Below, in pieces: positions 25,149 to 34,779 of a stretch of DNA of 64,000 nt (position 1 is the stretch's first letter; the number at the start of each line of letters is the position of its first letter). This stretch comes from Luteibacter mycovicinus. GTDB lineage: Bacteria; Pseudomonadota; Gammaproteobacteria; Xanthomonadales; Rhodanobacteraceae. The stretch spans positions 4,148,001-4,212,000 of the forward strand of contig NZ_JQNL01000001.1 of assembly GCF_000745235.1 (NCBI RefSeq). Reading direction: 5' to 3'. Both the position numbers and the translations under genes were made by a program. Under the pieces are notes generated by a model. That model was given only the letters and a program-made list of their open reading frames with translations, did no database searches and was not told the origin of the DNA.

Positions 25149-27713
25149 GTGACGATGCGTTGGAAAACCGTGGGATGGGTCGCCCTGTCGGCCTTATTGG
25201 TTGTCGTGTGGTTGGTTGCTCTTCGCTTGTCGGGCGCGGTGTTGCTTGCCTGGCTCGGTCTGAGGGAGCGCGTTGCACTCAGCGGCGATACGTACGGACA
25301 GTACTGGACTGCGCGCATGCTTCCTGACGTCGCGCCTTACGTCTGGCGGATATGGCTGTCCGGTGCCGCGGGTTTTTTGCCGCCGCTCGTGGCATGGGGA
25401 ACGGCTCTTTGGCTTTACGTTCGGTGGCTGGCGGCGCGTCGTGTGGCATTTCCCACGCGTTTCGCGACGCGCTCCGAGCTGCGTGACGCGGGTATGCTCG
25501 ATGCCCATCACGGTGTGGCTGTCGGTATGCGGGGCGGTCGGGCACTTCGCTGGGCAGGGCCAGGGCATCTCGCGTTGTGCGTTCCGGACGAAGCCCGGGC
25601 GGAAGCTCAGTTGGTGTCATCTCTGCTGGATACGCCCGGCAGCGTTGTCGTCCTGGATTGCGAGAGCCGCTTGTGGCGCGCAACCTCAGGCTATCGAGCG
25701 ACACTGGGGACCGTTAGGCTCATCCGTCCGTTCGCGTCCGACGGCATCTCGACTCACTGGAACCCATTGGGCCGCCTTTCCCCGGAAGCTGATCGGCGCC
25801 GCGAGGAGCTGTCGGCGATCGCCAGCATGCTGTACGACGAGCGCAGCTATGGCGCAAGGCCGATGCGTGAAGCGAAGGATGCCTTCACCGCTTTCGCCGG
25901 ATACGTTTACGATGACGCGGTGGCCCGACGAGCTCTTGGCGGATCGGAGAGCGATGCATCGGCTACGTTCAGGATGATCCATCAGGTCGTGTCCCGGGCA
26001 CGTGCCGACGGCAAGTCGGCGATAAAGAAAATGCTCGGCAAGGGTTTCGTCGCCGGCGACACCCGTGCTGGGCTTGATTCGTTGCTTCGCCTGCCGAACC
26101 GCGTGCTCAGGGAGCGCCTTGCGTCGGTCGAGGGTCCACTGCCGGCCTTTAGTACGGCATTCGCGGGCAGTGTCATGTCCGGCCCGGATACCTGCGCAGC
26201 GATACAGCATGGGGCTGCCGTCTCGATTTACCTGTCGGTTGGCGACGATCTGTCCCCGGACCAGCGCCGGGTGGCTGCGATTCTGCTCTGGGACCTGATC
26301 CGACTGGGACTCGGGCGCCGCTCCGGCGCCGCGGAGTTCACCTGTCTGATCAATGGCATCGAGCGGGTTGGACTGGTCGAGAATCTGTCTCGTGTCCTTC
26401 ATGAAACGGCTCAGGACGGACCACGGTTTGTACTTCGTACCGCTCAGCCCGCCCGTTGGCGCGAGGTCTATGGTTCCCGTGCCGAGGTCGAGGCGATGAG
26501 CGCGATGGCTTGCCGGGTCGTCCAGGCACCGTCACGCCGCGCGGATGAGAACGACTTCATGGATGTGTTGGGCTTCGCTAACGAGGTCGGCCGACAGCGT
26601 CCGCTTCACTTCGACCCATCGCGGGCCACTCAATTACGTCGCGATCTTGCCCGGCTAGTGCCGGGCCAGCAGATAGTGGTGGCCGAGAGCCTCGCTGGCC
26701 CTGTTATCTGCACCACGCGTTCGCCGCTGCGCGACCGGCATCTCGCCCCACGCCTCCTTCCTCCTGTTACGGTCGATCCCCTGGATCCCGGAGACCCCTG
26801 CATGCCCCCACGAACCCTTCGCGCGATTGGCGCCACAGCCGCCCTGGCTCTTGCAGCCACGGCGTGCTCGCAGGACAAGCCGGCATCGTCCGAGCAGGCT
26901 GTCGCCGCGCAGGCGAAGAAGGACGGTCTGACGGTCGACCAGGAGCGCTTCCTCCAGGAGGCGGTTGGGAAGCGTGATCCCAATTACAAATGGGAGGGGT
27001 ACAGCGAGAAGCTGGTGCCGACGAAGCTGGGGCCAAACACTTTCTTGTTTCCGATGAATCTTTATGAGCATCAGACGGGACCGGATTTCCAAGGGTCGGT
27101 AGGGCTCACGCTGCGGTGGCCTACGCTCGAGGCATTTCCGGCAGGTGCTGTCCGAGACCGTGCATATGCAGGCGCCTATCTTGACGAGGCAATAAACGTT
27201 CGTCCGAGATATGTGGATAAGGTGCCGATCGAGGACGTCGTAAGAATCTCTATTTCGCCGCACCCATGGAACCAACCGGACGACCCGATTTATCACCTCT
27301 CGCTTCGGACTAAGGGAGGGGCTGTCGATGGTCTTGTGCCGTATTACATCGATATGACGAAACTGAAGGCATACCTCTTGAGAAGAGGCGCGCCTGTTGA
27401 TGATGAAAACCTCACAGGACTAGGCAAAGATTGGTTTGTTTCATACTCAGCGGGTGGTAAGCCGCTTACATTCATATCTTGCAGCCCGCGAGAAATTCGT
27501 GGCGCAAATTTAGTCAACGAACGGTTAGAGGATACTGCGGCGGGTATCGATCGCGGTACGTGTAATCAGGAGTTCGTGATTGAAGAGTTCCAGATTGCGG
27601 TGGATGTCACCTATCTTCGCGCTTACATGAAGGACTGGAAACGTATCGAGACGAGGATCAGGTCGCTATTCGACCAAGCCCTGCAAAGTGCGGCAAACGG
27701 AGCCGGACGATGA
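25149..27713 (+). CDS. VirD4-like coupling protein without ATPase motifs, in-frame with an immunity lipoprotein
   Basis: An 854-codon frame. Residues 1-551 resemble type IV coupling proteins: two N-terminal membrane helices (about 8-28 and 74-92), then FPTRFATRSELRDAGMLD, VVLDCESRLWRATSGYR, ISTHWNPLGRLSPEADRR and TAQPARWREVYG. In active VirD4/TraG proteins the segment at 137-155 is a Walker A loop; here it is GPGHLALCVPDEARAEAQL, with no GKS/T. The Walker B aspartate-glutamate is replaced (FTCLINGIERVG, 397-408). This is therefore a probable pseudo-ATPase. The frame continues without a stop into a complete lipoprotein (26802-27713) that has its own start signals. Start GTG 25149 or ATG 25155. 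An effector gene follows. Confidence 0.72.
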   Translation: MTMRWKTVGWVALSALLVVVWLVALRLSGAVLLAWLGLRERVALSGDTYGQYWTARMLPDVAPYVWRIWLSGAAGFLPPLVAWGTALWLYVRWLAARRVAFPTRFATRSELRDAGMLDAHHGVAVGMRGGRALRWAGPGHLALCVPDEARAEAQLVSSLLDTPGSVVVLDCESRLWRATSGYRATLGTVRLIRPFASDGISTHWNPLGRLSPEADRRREELSAIASMLYDERSYGARPMREAKDAFTAFAGYVYDDAVARRALGGSESDASATFRMIHQVVSRARADGKSAIKKMLGKGFVAGDTRAGLDSLLRLPNRVLRERLASVEGPLPAFSTAFAGSVMSGPDTCAAIQHGAAVSIYLSVGDDLSPDQRRVAAILLWDLIRLGLGRRSGAAEFTCLINGIERVGLVENLSRVLHETAQDGPRFVLRTAQPARWREVYGSRAEVEAMSAMACRVVQAPSRRADENDFMDVLGFANEVGRQRPLHFDPSRATQLRRDLARLVPGQQIVVAESLAGPVICTTRSPLRDRHLAPRLLPPVTVDPLDPGDPCMPPRTLRAIGATAALALAATACSQDKPASSEQAVAAQAKKDGLTVDQERFLQEAVGKRDPNYKWEGYSEKLVPTKLGPNTFLFPMNLYEHQTGPDFQGSVGLTLRWPTLEAFPAGAVRDRAYAGAYLDEAINVRPRYVDKVPIEDVVRISISPHPWNQPDDPIYHLSLRTKGGAVDGLVPYYIDMTKLKAYLLRRGAPVDDENLTGLGKDWFVSYSAGGKPLTFISCSPREIRGANLVNERLEDTAAGIDRGTCNQEFVIEEFQIAVDVTYLRAYMKDWKRIETRIRSLFDQALQSAANGAGR
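26802..27713 (+). CDS. Probable immunity lipoprotein (X-Tfi type), internal start
   Basis: An in-frame ATG at 26802 is preceded by GGAG (26790-26793) at eight bases and opens a 303-residue protein with a full lipoprotein signal (RAIGATAALALAATACSQ; Cys at residue 22). A bacterial lipoprotein signal in the middle of a longer chain makes no sense, so separate initiation is likely. The body has many aromatic and basic residues (YKWEGYSEKLVPTKLGPNTF, PHPWNQPDDPIYHLSLRTKG). In the Xanthomonas antibacterial type IV system, effectors are encoded next to periplasmic lipoprotein immunity proteins. Its stop overlaps the effector start (ATGA). Function is inferred from position. Confidence 0.68.
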   Translation: MPPRTLRAIGATAALALAATACSQDKPASSEQAVAAQAKKDGLTVDQERFLQEAVGKRDPNYKWEGYSEKLVPTKLGPNTFLFPMNLYEHQTGPDFQGSVGLTLRWPTLEAFPAGAVRDRAYAGAYLDEAINVRPRYVDKVPIEDVVRISISPHPWNQPDDPIYHLSLRTKGGAVDGLVPYYIDMTKLKAYLLRRGAPVDDENLTGLGKDWFVSYSAGGKPLTFISCSPREIRGANLVNERLEDTAAGIDRGTCNQEFVIEEFQIAVDVTYLRAYMKDWKRIETRIRSLFDQALQSAANGAGR

Positions 27714-29008
27714 ATGGCCTTAACAACAAGGATATGGAGATTCTTCAGGCCTATGCAGAGGCGGGGAATCGTGAGCGCTACTGGAACTATCTCGCCAATC
27801 ATGCGGGCGCAGACGGTTACGGCCTTCTCGCGCTGGGTGTTGTAAGGAACGACAACATGCCAGGCGCTGTCGCAAACAGCTACGCGCAGTCGTATGCGAA
27901 AGACCACGACCATGTGGTTCTCGACGAACGCGGCTGGGAGGCTTTTGGCAGGGATCTTGTCCGTAACGATTTCCAGCGACGCGCTCTTCACATGGCCCAG
28001 AATGAGCCGCAGTTGGCATTGAATCTTCCGGTAGCGGACATTCAAGATGCCCATGCTCAGTCATTCGGAAAGGCGTCGATCGGGGCTGATGCCTGGACAC
28101 CGAATATACTTCTCAACGCGGCGCGCGCTGGCGGAGGTGAGCCAGCTGTAGAGAAGGTCTGGCACACCATGCTCGATAGCCGTTTCATCGGTGTACCTCG
28201 CCTCGGCGATACCACTTATGGTGTCCTTGGAAAATACGGGGATTACGTCGCCGATAAAGGTGAATACATGGGTGCTCTCATCCGAGCGGAGCGCACGGCG
28301 GCATTTTCCTCCTCGTATGTCGATCCTAATCACATCAATCGTGACATCAACCACTACGAATACGACGCTCGCTCAAAAGGCTGGACGTCCTATGTCAATA
28401 CCGATGTTGCGGAGTTCGGCTATCGCAGCCCTTCTGAGCGCGTCACCGATCCGGCCTTGATTCGAGACCTCAATGATGCGCGTGAGGTTCGACTTGAGCG
28501 TCAGCACATGGCGGCAAAGGTACACCCGGATGACCCGTATCGCGAAATTGCGCAGAGCCCGCATACGGTTGCCGACACGACCGCTCCAAAGTCGCCGTCG
28601 GTTGACTCGACCGTCCTTGCGCGCTTTGTGGATCCGGCCCTTTACGATGACCTCCGAGCGAGGCTGCCGGAGGGTACCTCGCCGGATCGACTTGCCCAGG
28701 TGACGCTTGCCGCGCGGCAGGCCGACATACGGGGCGGCGACATTCAGGGTGTTTCGTTGCAGAACAATTCGACGTTGCTTGTGCACGGACGTCACCCGGG
28801 TGACCGTGCTGTTGTCGATATCGCTACGCCGCCGCCCACCGTCGAGCAGACGGTCGCGCATGCCAATGCTTATGCAGGGCAGCAAACGCAGCAGTGGGCC
28901 CAGTTTCATTCCGAGCAGCAAGAGATCGAAGCGCAGGCCCAACAGCAGGCACAGACTCAGACACAGTCGCAGTCTGGTCCGGCTATGTCTGGACCTCGAA
29001 TGGGCTGA
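27710..29008 (+). CDS. Putative X-T4SS effector with XVIPCD-like tail
   Basis: A 432-residue protein. Residues 1-250 form an N-terminal domain I cannot assign to an enzyme (EILQAYAEAGNRERYWNYLA, GYGLLALGVVRNDNMPGAVA, LGDTTYGVLGKYGDYVADKG). From about 300 the chain matches the XVIPCD secretion domain in layout: LPEGTSPDRLAQVTLAARQA, then NNSTLLVHGRHPGDRAVVDI, then a Gln-rich end (EAQAQQQAQTQTQSQSG). XVIPCD proteins are recognised by VirD4 and injected into rival bacteria. The immunity-type lipoprotein directly upstream fits an effector/immunity pair. No X-T4SS structural genes are in the window. No signal peptide is seen. Confidence 0.7.
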   Translation: MNGLNNKDMEILQAYAEAGNRERYWNYLANHAGADGYGLLALGVVRNDNMPGAVANSYAQSYAKDHDHVVLDERGWEAFGRDLVRNDFQRRALHMAQNEPQLALNLPVADIQDAHAQSFGKASIGADAWTPNILLNAARAGGGEPAVEKVWHTMLDSRFIGVPRLGDTTYGVLGKYGDYVADKGEYMGALIRAERTAAFSSSYVDPNHINRDINHYEYDARSKGWTSYVNTDVAEFGYRSPSERVTDPALIRDLNDAREVRLERQHMAAKVHPDDPYREIAQSPHTVADTTAPKSPSVDSTVLARFVDPALYDDLRARLPEGTSPDRLAQVTLAARQADIRGGDIQGVSLQNNSTLLVHGRHPGDRAVVDIATPPPTVEQTVAHANAYAGQQTQQWAQFHSEQQEIEAQAQQQAQTQTQSQSGPAMSGPRMG

Positions 29009-29079
29009 AGCTCGCCCACGTCCGTCATCACGTCATTACGCTCGAACTCCCGGCTAACAGAGATCTGTGCATGAATCGT

Positions 29080-30315
29080 TCAGCCAGCGGCGTGCTCCCC
29101 ACCGATCCAGCTCGCACGCAGCAGGTCACCGCCAATCCAGTAACAAAGCTCCGGCAAATGCCGCACGCTCCACGCCGCCAGATCGGCACGCTTGCCAACC
29201 TCCAGCGTGCCACGGTCGACCAGCCCGAGTGCACGCGCGCTGTTAACCGTGGCCCCGCGAAGCGCTTCTTCCGGCGTCAGGCGGAACAGCGTGCAGGCCA
29301 TGCTCATCGCCAGGCGTAGCGAAAGCAGGGGCGAGGTGCCGGGGTTCAGATCGGTGGCGACCGCCATGGCCACGCCGTGTTCGCGGAAGCGATCGATGGG
29401 CGGCGGCCGCGTGTCGCGCAGCGCGTAGTACGCGCCCGGAAGCAGCACCGCGACCGTGCCGGCCGCCGCCATGGCCCGGACGCCTTCCTCGCTGGTCCAT
29501 TCGAGATGGTCGGCGGACAGGCCTCCATACTGCGCGACGAGTGCCGCGCCGCCGAGGTCGGAGAGTTGTTCGGCGTGCAGCTTCACCGGCAGGCCAAGTG
29601 CGGTCGCTTTCGCGAACAGCCGGTCCGTCTCCGCATGCGTAAAGCCGATGCCTTCGCAGAAGGCGTCCACCGCGTCGACCAGACCTTCGTCCGCGAGCGA
29701 CGGGAGCATGGTGTCGCAGACCAGCGTGACGTACTCCTCGCGCCGTCCGGCATATTCAGGAGGCAGGGCATGCATGCCGAGAAACGTGGTGCGTACATCG
29801 ACGCCCAGCGTTTCCCCGATGCGTCGTGCGACGCGCAGCATGCGCCGCTCGGCATCCGGCTCCAGGCCGTAGCCGGATTTGATCTCCAGCGTGGTGACGC
29901 CATCCGCGAGCAGGGCCCGCGCACGGGGCAGTGACTGGCGCAGCAGTTCGTCCTCGCTGGCTGCCCGCGTGGCGCGCACGCTGGATACGATGCCGCCACC
30001 GGCGCGGGCGATCTCCTCGTACGTGGCGCCTTCCAGTCTTTGCTCGAACTCCTGCGCGCGATCGCCGCCAAAGACCAGATGCGTGTGGCAGTCGACCAGA
30101 CCTGGGGTGATCCAGCAACCCGGCAGCGACTCGACACGATGGGCGAGCGCGTGCGGATCGCTGGGCAGCTCGGCGCGAGGTCCGACAAAGGCAATGACGC
30201 CGTCCCGCCAGCCGATGGCGCCTTGCTCGATCGCACCGTAAGCCTTGCCGTTGTCGGTCAGCGTGGCCAGCCCGACATCGAGGAGGAGGTGGTCCCAGCG
30301 GGTATCGGCGGTCAT
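29080..30315 (-). CDS. hutI: Imidazolonepropionase
   Basis: A 411-residue amidohydrolase that opens 4-imidazolone-5-propionate to N-formimino-glutamate, the third step of histidine degradation. Metal ligands are in [13 protein letters not shown], the HutI-specific [15 protein letters not shown] follows, and [17 protein letters not shown] and [12 protein letters not shown] complete the site. The start at 30315 overlaps the ClC stop by four bases, so it is the last gene of a three-gene minus-strand operon. hutF lies 3 kb away on the other strand. Confidence 0.95.
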   Translation of the reverse strand: MTADTRWDHLLLDVGLATLTDNGKAYGAIEQGAIGWRDGVIAFVGPRAELPSDPHALAHRVESLPGCWITPGLVDCHTHLVFGGDRAQEFEQRLEGATYEEIARAGGGIVSSVRATRAASEDELLRQSLPRARALLADGVTTLEIKSGYGLEPDAERRMLRVARRIGETLGVDVRTTFLGMHALPPEYAGRREEYVTLVCDTMLPSLADEGLVDAVDAFCEGIGFTHAETDRLFAKATALGLPVKLHAEQLSDLGGAALVAQYGGLSADHLEWTSEEGVRAMAAAGTVAVLLPGAYYALRDTRPPPIDRFREHGVAMAVATDLNPGTSPLLSLRLAMSMACTLFRLTPEEALRGATVNSARALGLVDRGTLEVGKRADLAAWSVRHLPELCYWIGGDLLRASWIGGEHAAG

Positions 30316-31733
30316 GGCGAGGGGCTCGGCTCGGGAGTGGGAGGCGTTTCGCGACGCGCGCGTTCGGCCTCGTACTGCACGATCAGTACGTCGGCCAGAG
30401 CCTTGTACACCGGAACGCGGCAGACCAGAGCCGACGCGCCGCGCGCGAGCAGGCAGGCGGCCATGATCGGCAGGGCCATCATGTGGTTGGCCGTCAGTTC
30501 CAGCGAGATCACCGTGGCGGTGAGTGGTGCCTGGGTGACGCCGGACAGATACGCCGCCATGCCCAGCAGCACCACGGCGGAGGTGTCCGCGCCGGGCAGG
30601 AGCTGAGCGATGTTGCCACCGAGGCCCGCGCCCACCGCCAGTGCGGGCGAGAAAATGCCACCGGGAATACCTGCCCACGCCGACGCGATGTTGCCCAGAA
30701 ACTTGAGCACGCCGAACAGGGGGCCGGTGTCGCTATGTCCCTGCAGGATGTCCTGTGCCTGCGCATAACCGGTGCCATACAGACCGTTGGCGCTGAGCAG
30801 GCTGAGCAGCACCAGGGCCAGACCGCAGGCCGCGGCGAAGACGATCGGCTGACGCGCGCGCAGACGGCCCATCGCACCGCGCAGTCCCAGCGTGGACGGA
30901 ATGATCAGCCGGGCGAACAGGCCGCCGGCCAGACCGCCGACGAGCCCGGTGAGCAGCACGGCGATCCACGCGCGACCGAGGGGCAGGGTGGCGGTGATGT
31001 CGCCGAAGTAGGCGTAGTTGCCGACGATGCCCAGGGAGACCACGCCGGCGACGAACACGGCGGTGAGCAGTGTGCCGCTCATGCGGTGCTCGAAAGTGCC
31101 GGACATTTCCTCGATGGCGAACACGATGCCCGCCAGCGGGGTATTGAACGCCGCCGCCAGACCGGCCGCCGAACCGGCAAGAATGAAACGGCCCGCCGCG
31201 GCAGGGTCGTCGAAGCCGAAGCGCCGGCCCATCGAATACAGCAGCCCCGCACCGACGTGCACGGTGGGGCCTTCGCGGCCGACCGAGGCGCCGCCGAGCA
31301 GCGCGGCAAGGGTCAGAGCCATCTTGCCGAGCGCAACCTTCAGCGCCAGCAGGCGGGAACGAAAACCCTCGTCCTCGACCTTCAGTGCCGCGATGCCCTG
31401 CGGAATACCCGAGCCCCGCGTCGCTTTCAGCGCCCCCTGTGTCAGCCAGCAGAGCAGCGCGAACATCGGCGGAGTGATGAACAACGGTACCCACCAGCCA
31501 TGCGACGCCACGCTGTGAAACAGCTCGAAGGCGTAATCCGCGGCCTTGGCGAAGAAGACGGCGGACAGGCCGACGACGATGGCGCCCGTCCAGAACAGGA
31601 TGCGTCGACGCCACTGCCTGGGCGACAACCATTCGTGCCGGCGCAACTCACGCAGGCGGGCCATGCGCGATGGATGCCCCGGTGCGGGTTCGGCGCCCGG
31701 CGTCGGGTCGATGTCGGGAGGGAGTTCGTTCAT
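30312..31733 (-). CDS. ClC-family chloride channel or transporter
   Basis: A 473-residue multi-helix membrane protein with the ClC selectivity motifs [24 protein letters not shown] and [16 protein letters not shown]. The gating Glu in GREGP is present, which fits either a Cl-/H+ exchanger or a gated channel. It overlaps the GNAT/hydrolase gene and hutI by four bases each, so all three are co-translated. The sequence does not explain why it sits with hutI. Confidence 0.93.
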   Translation of the reverse strand: MNELPPDIDPTPGAEPAPGHPSRMARLRELRRHEWLSPRQWRRRILFWTGAIVVGLSAVFFAKAADYAFELFHSVASHGWWVPLFITPPMFALLCWLTQGALKATRGSGIPQGIAALKVEDEGFRSRLLALKVALGKMALTLAALLGGASVGREGPTVHVGAGLLYSMGRRFGFDDPAAAGRFILAGSAAGLAAAFNTPLAGIVFAIEEMSGTFEHRMSGTLLTAVFVAGVVSLGIVGNYAYFGDITATLPLGRAWIAVLLTGLVGGLAGGLFARLIIPSTLGLRGAMGRLRARQPIVFAAACGLALVLLSLLSANGLYGTGYAQAQDILQGHSDTGPLFGVLKFLGNIASAWAGIPGGIFSPALAVGAGLGGNIAQLLPGADTSAVVLLGMAAYLSGVTQAPLTATVISLELTANHMMALPIMAACLLARGASALVCRVPVYKALADVLIVQYEAERARRETPPTPEPSPSP

Positions 31734-33301
31734 TTGCCCTCCAGATGTCGTGCCCAGCGTACCTGGTAGAGGTCGAAACGACGGTCCTTAAGGTTCTGCA
31801 CGGCGCCGGCATTGCGTGCGCGCGCAATGCTTTCCAGCCGCAGATCGGCGAACAGCACCGTCTCGATATTCGGGGTGGAATCCGCGGCGATACCGTCGCG
31901 CGCGAACGGGAAATCGCTCGGCGTCAGGATGCAGCTCTGGCCGTACTGGATATCGAAGTTGTTCACGCCGGGCAGGTTGCCCACGTTGCCAGAAAGCACC
32001 ACGTAGCACTGGTTTTCGATGGCGCGTGCCTGCGAGCAGTAACGCACACGCAGGTAGCCCTCGCGCACGTCGGTGCAGAACGGGACGAACAGAATCAGCG
32101 CCCCCTGGTCGGTGAGGTGACGGGCCACCTCGGGGAACTCGGAGTCGTAGCAGATCATCACACCGATCGGACCGCAGTCGGTCTGGATCGTCGCCGCGCT
32201 GTCGCCGCCGGTGATGTTCCAGACGTTTTTCTCGCTGGGCGTCGGATGCAGCTTCTCGCGCTCGTGGATCGAGCCGTCGCGCAGGCAGACGTAGCAGACA
32301 TTGTGGATGTCGCCGTTGGGCTGCCGGGTCGGGTGCGAGCCACCGATGATGTTGATGTTGTAGTGCACGGCCAGGCGATGGAACAACGCCTTGACCTCGT
32401 CGGTGTACTCGGAGAGGCGACGGATCGAATCCACCGGCGACAGCTCGGCGTTTTCGATCGACAACAGCTGCAGCGTGATCAGCTCGGGGAAGACGACGAA
32501 GTCGGCGTCGTAATCGGCGGCGATGTCGACGAAGTATTCCACCTGGGTGGCGAACTCGGCGAACGAAGCGATGCGCCGCTGCTGGTACTGCACGGATGCC
32601 ACGCGCACCGAGTCGGGCAGTCGATGCGACTGCGACACCTTCGGCGTGTCCGGATGGTTGAGCAACTGCGGGTTGCGCCAGACCAGATGCGCCGCATAGC
32701 CGAGCGATTCGTGGTCGGACGGCACGTACTCGCGCAGCAGCCCGATGACCTCGAAGCCGTTACGCAACTGAAAGCTCAGCGTCGCGTCGCGGCGGCTGCC
32801 GTCGACGATGGCCTGGACGTAAGCCTCGGCGCTGCCATAGCGGCCGATGGCTTTGGAGAGGCCCGGCAGGCGACCGCCGAATACGATGCCGCGCAGCTTG
32901 AGCTCGGTGCACAGACGTTTGCGGGCCATGTACAGCCGCTGGCCGATGCGCATGCCGCGGTAGTCGGGGTGCACCACGACTTCCATGCCGTAGAGCCAGT
33001 CGCCTTTGGGATCGTGGCGCGAGGCGAAACCGCCGCCGGTGATCTGCATCCACGTATGCGGCGCCAGGGCCAGCGCCTCGTTGATCCGGAAGGTGGCGCA
33101 GAAACCCACGATCTTCCCCTCGTACTCGACCACGAACTGGCCTTCGGGGAAGTGGGTCTGCTGGCCTTGCAGCATCTCGGCGGAATGACCCCACTCGGCC
33201 GTGTAGACACGGGCGGTGAGGGCGACGAGTTCGGGCACGTCGGCGAGGCGTGCAAGCCGAAGGGTGAGCTTCGGCGCCTGAGCGGAGTTGATCTCGGTCA
33301 T
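31730..33301 (-). CDS. GNAT acetyltransferase fused to carbon-nitrogen hydrolase
   Basis: A 523-residue two-domain protein. Residues about 10-190 are GNAT-like (GMEVVVHPDYRGMRIGQRLY is the acetyl-CoA loop). Residues 235-520 are a nitrilase/amidase: catalytic Glu in VVFPELITLQ, Lys in HEREKLHPTPSEK, Cys in IGVMICYDSEFPE. The fused family is common but its substrate is not established. Start at 33301 gives MTEINSAQAPKLTLRLARL. Its stop overlaps the ClC start. Placement beside hut genes hints at nitrogen metabolism. Confidence 0.9.
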   Translation of the reverse strand: MTEINSAQAPKLTLRLARLADVPELVALTARVYTAEWGHSAEMLQGQQTHFPEGQFVVEYEGKIVGFCATFRINEALALAPHTWMQITGGGFASRHDPKGDWLYGMEVVVHPDYRGMRIGQRLYMARKRLCTELKLRGIVFGGRLPGLSKAIGRYGSAEAYVQAIVDGSRRDATLSFQLRNGFEVIGLLREYVPSDHESLGYAAHLVWRNPQLLNHPDTPKVSQSHRLPDSVRVASVQYQQRRIASFAEFATQVEYFVDIAADYDADFVVFPELITLQLLSIENAELSPVDSIRRLSEYTDEVKALFHRLAVHYNINIIGGSHPTRQPNGDIHNVCYVCLRDGSIHEREKLHPTPSEKNVWNITGGDSAATIQTDCGPIGVMICYDSEFPEVARHLTDQGALILFVPFCTDVREGYLRVRYCSQARAIENQCYVVLSGNVGNLPGVNNFDIQYGQSCILTPSDFPFARDGIAADSTPNIETVLFADLRLESIARARNAGAVQNLKDRRFDLYQVRWARHLEGK

Positions 33302-33363
33302 CCCCCCATTATGCGCCCGCGCGGTGAAATCGCCGACAGATCCGCGATAGCCTGCCGTCCCCA

Positions 33364-33387
33364 TGCAGGAGCGGGCCCCGCACGCGA
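33364..33387. repeat. Single degenerate REP palindrome
   Basis: TGCAGGAGCGGGCCCCGCAC followed by GCGA is one half of the GTAGGAGC REP family, with a T-to-C change in the first part. It lies between the divergent GNAT/hydrolase gene and hutF. Confidence 0.5.
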
Positions 33388-33420
33388 TACCATGTCGAGA
33401 TACCCCCAAGGACATCTCCC

Positions 33421-34779
33421 ATGTCACATCAGAAGCTCGCCGCCGACTATCTCTGGCACGACCGCGGATGGCGCTCGGGGGAGGGTGGTATCGCGGTGGC
33501 CGCCGGTCGCTTCGCCGATGCCTCACCGGCCCGGGAAGAGCGCATCGGCCGCTTCGTGCTGCCGGGCATGCCCAACCTCCACTCGCATGCGTTCCAGCGC
33601 GCCATGGCCGGCATGGCCGAGCGTCGCGGTCCGGGCGAGGACAGTTTCTGGACCTGGCGCGAGACGATGTACGCCTTCGCGGAGGCGATCGACCCCGACG
33701 ACATGAAGGCCATCGCGACCCAGCTCTACATCGAGATGGTCAAGGCCGGCTACACACAGGTCTGCGAGTTCCACTACCTGCACCACGGTCCCCGGGGCGT
33801 ACCCTACGCCGATCCGGCCGCGATGTCGCTGGCGCTGATCGAGGCGGCCAGGGAAGCCGGGATCGGCCTCACGCTGCTCCCCGTCCTGTACATGACGGGC
33901 GGATTCGACGGCCGGGCACTGAACGAGCGCCAGCAGCGGTTCCGCAACGACGTGGGCCAGTATGTCGCGTTGCTGGAGCGCCTGGCGCCCCTGCAGAACG
34001 ACATGCTGCGTCTGGGTGTGGCCCTGCATTCGCTGCGCGCCGTTCCCGAGGAGGCGATGCGTGCGCTGCTCGCCACGGGCGTCTGCCGTGACCTGCCGAT
34101 CCACATTCATATCGCCGAGCAGATCGGCGAAGTGCAGGATTGCCTCGCCGCGCGTGGCGCGCGTCCGGTGGAATGGTTGCTCGACCACGCGGACGTCGAC
34201 GCGCGCTGGACGCTGGTCCATGCCACCCACCTGACGCCGCACGAAACCGACCGGCTCGCGAAGACCGGTGCCGTCGCCGGGCTATGTCCGACGACGGAAG
34301 CGAACCTGGGGGACGGCCTGTTCCCGCTGGCGGCCTATATCGACGCGGGCGGCAAGCTCGGTATCGGCTCCGATTCGCACATTTCGGTGTCGCCGGTGGA
34401 GGAGTTGCGCTGGCTCGAATACGGCCAGCGCCTGCTGACCCGGCATCGCAATGTGGCGGCGCGTCGGCCGGAAGAAAGCGTGGGTACGGTCCTGTGGCAG
34501 CGCGCGCTGGACGGCGGCGCGCAGTCGGCCGGCGTCAACGTGGCACGTCTTGCGCCCGGCTCACGGGCGGACATGCTCGTCCTCGACGATCGCTCGCCGT
34601 TGCTGGCGGCGCGCGGCGAAGCGGACGTGATCGACAGCTTCCTGTTCGCCGGCAACACGCCGCTGGTGCGTGACGTGATGGTGGGCGGCACGTGGCGTGT
34701 GCGCGATTTCGCGCACGCCGCCGAAACGCGTGCCGCCGAGGCTTATCGCGGTGTGGTCGAAAGGTTGGTCGCCGCCTGA
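33421..34779 (+). CDS. hutF: Formimidoylglutamate deiminase
   Basis: A 452-residue amidohydrolase that converts N-formimino-L-glutamate to N-formyl-glutamate and ammonia, the HutF branch of histidine degradation. Metal-binding residues are in MPNLHSHAFQRAMAG, HIHIAEQIGEVQDC, LVHATHLTPHET and GIGSDSHISVSP. It pairs functionally with hutI nearby; hutH, hutU and hutG are outside the window. Its 3' end overlaps the opposing small secreted gene by 37 bases. Confidence 0.95.
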   Translation: MSHQKLAADYLWHDRGWRSGEGGIAVAAGRFADASPAREERIGRFVLPGMPNLHSHAFQRAMAGMAERRGPGEDSFWTWRETMYAFAEAIDPDDMKAIATQLYIEMVKAGYTQVCEFHYLHHGPRGVPYADPAAMSLALIEAAREAGIGLTLLPVLYMTGGFDGRALNERQQRFRNDVGQYVALLERLAPLQNDMLRLGVALHSLRAVPEEAMRALLATGVCRDLPIHIHIAEQIGEVQDCLAARGARPVEWLLDHADVDARWTLVHATHLTPHETDRLAKTGAVAGLCPTTEANLGDGLFPLAAYIDAGGKLGIGSDSHISVSPVEELRWLEYGQRLLTRHRNVAARRPEESVGTVLWQRALDGGAQSAGVNVARLAPGSRADMLVLDDRSPLLAARGEADVIDSFLFAGNTPLVRDVMVGGTWRVRDFAHAAETRAAEAYRGVVERLVAA

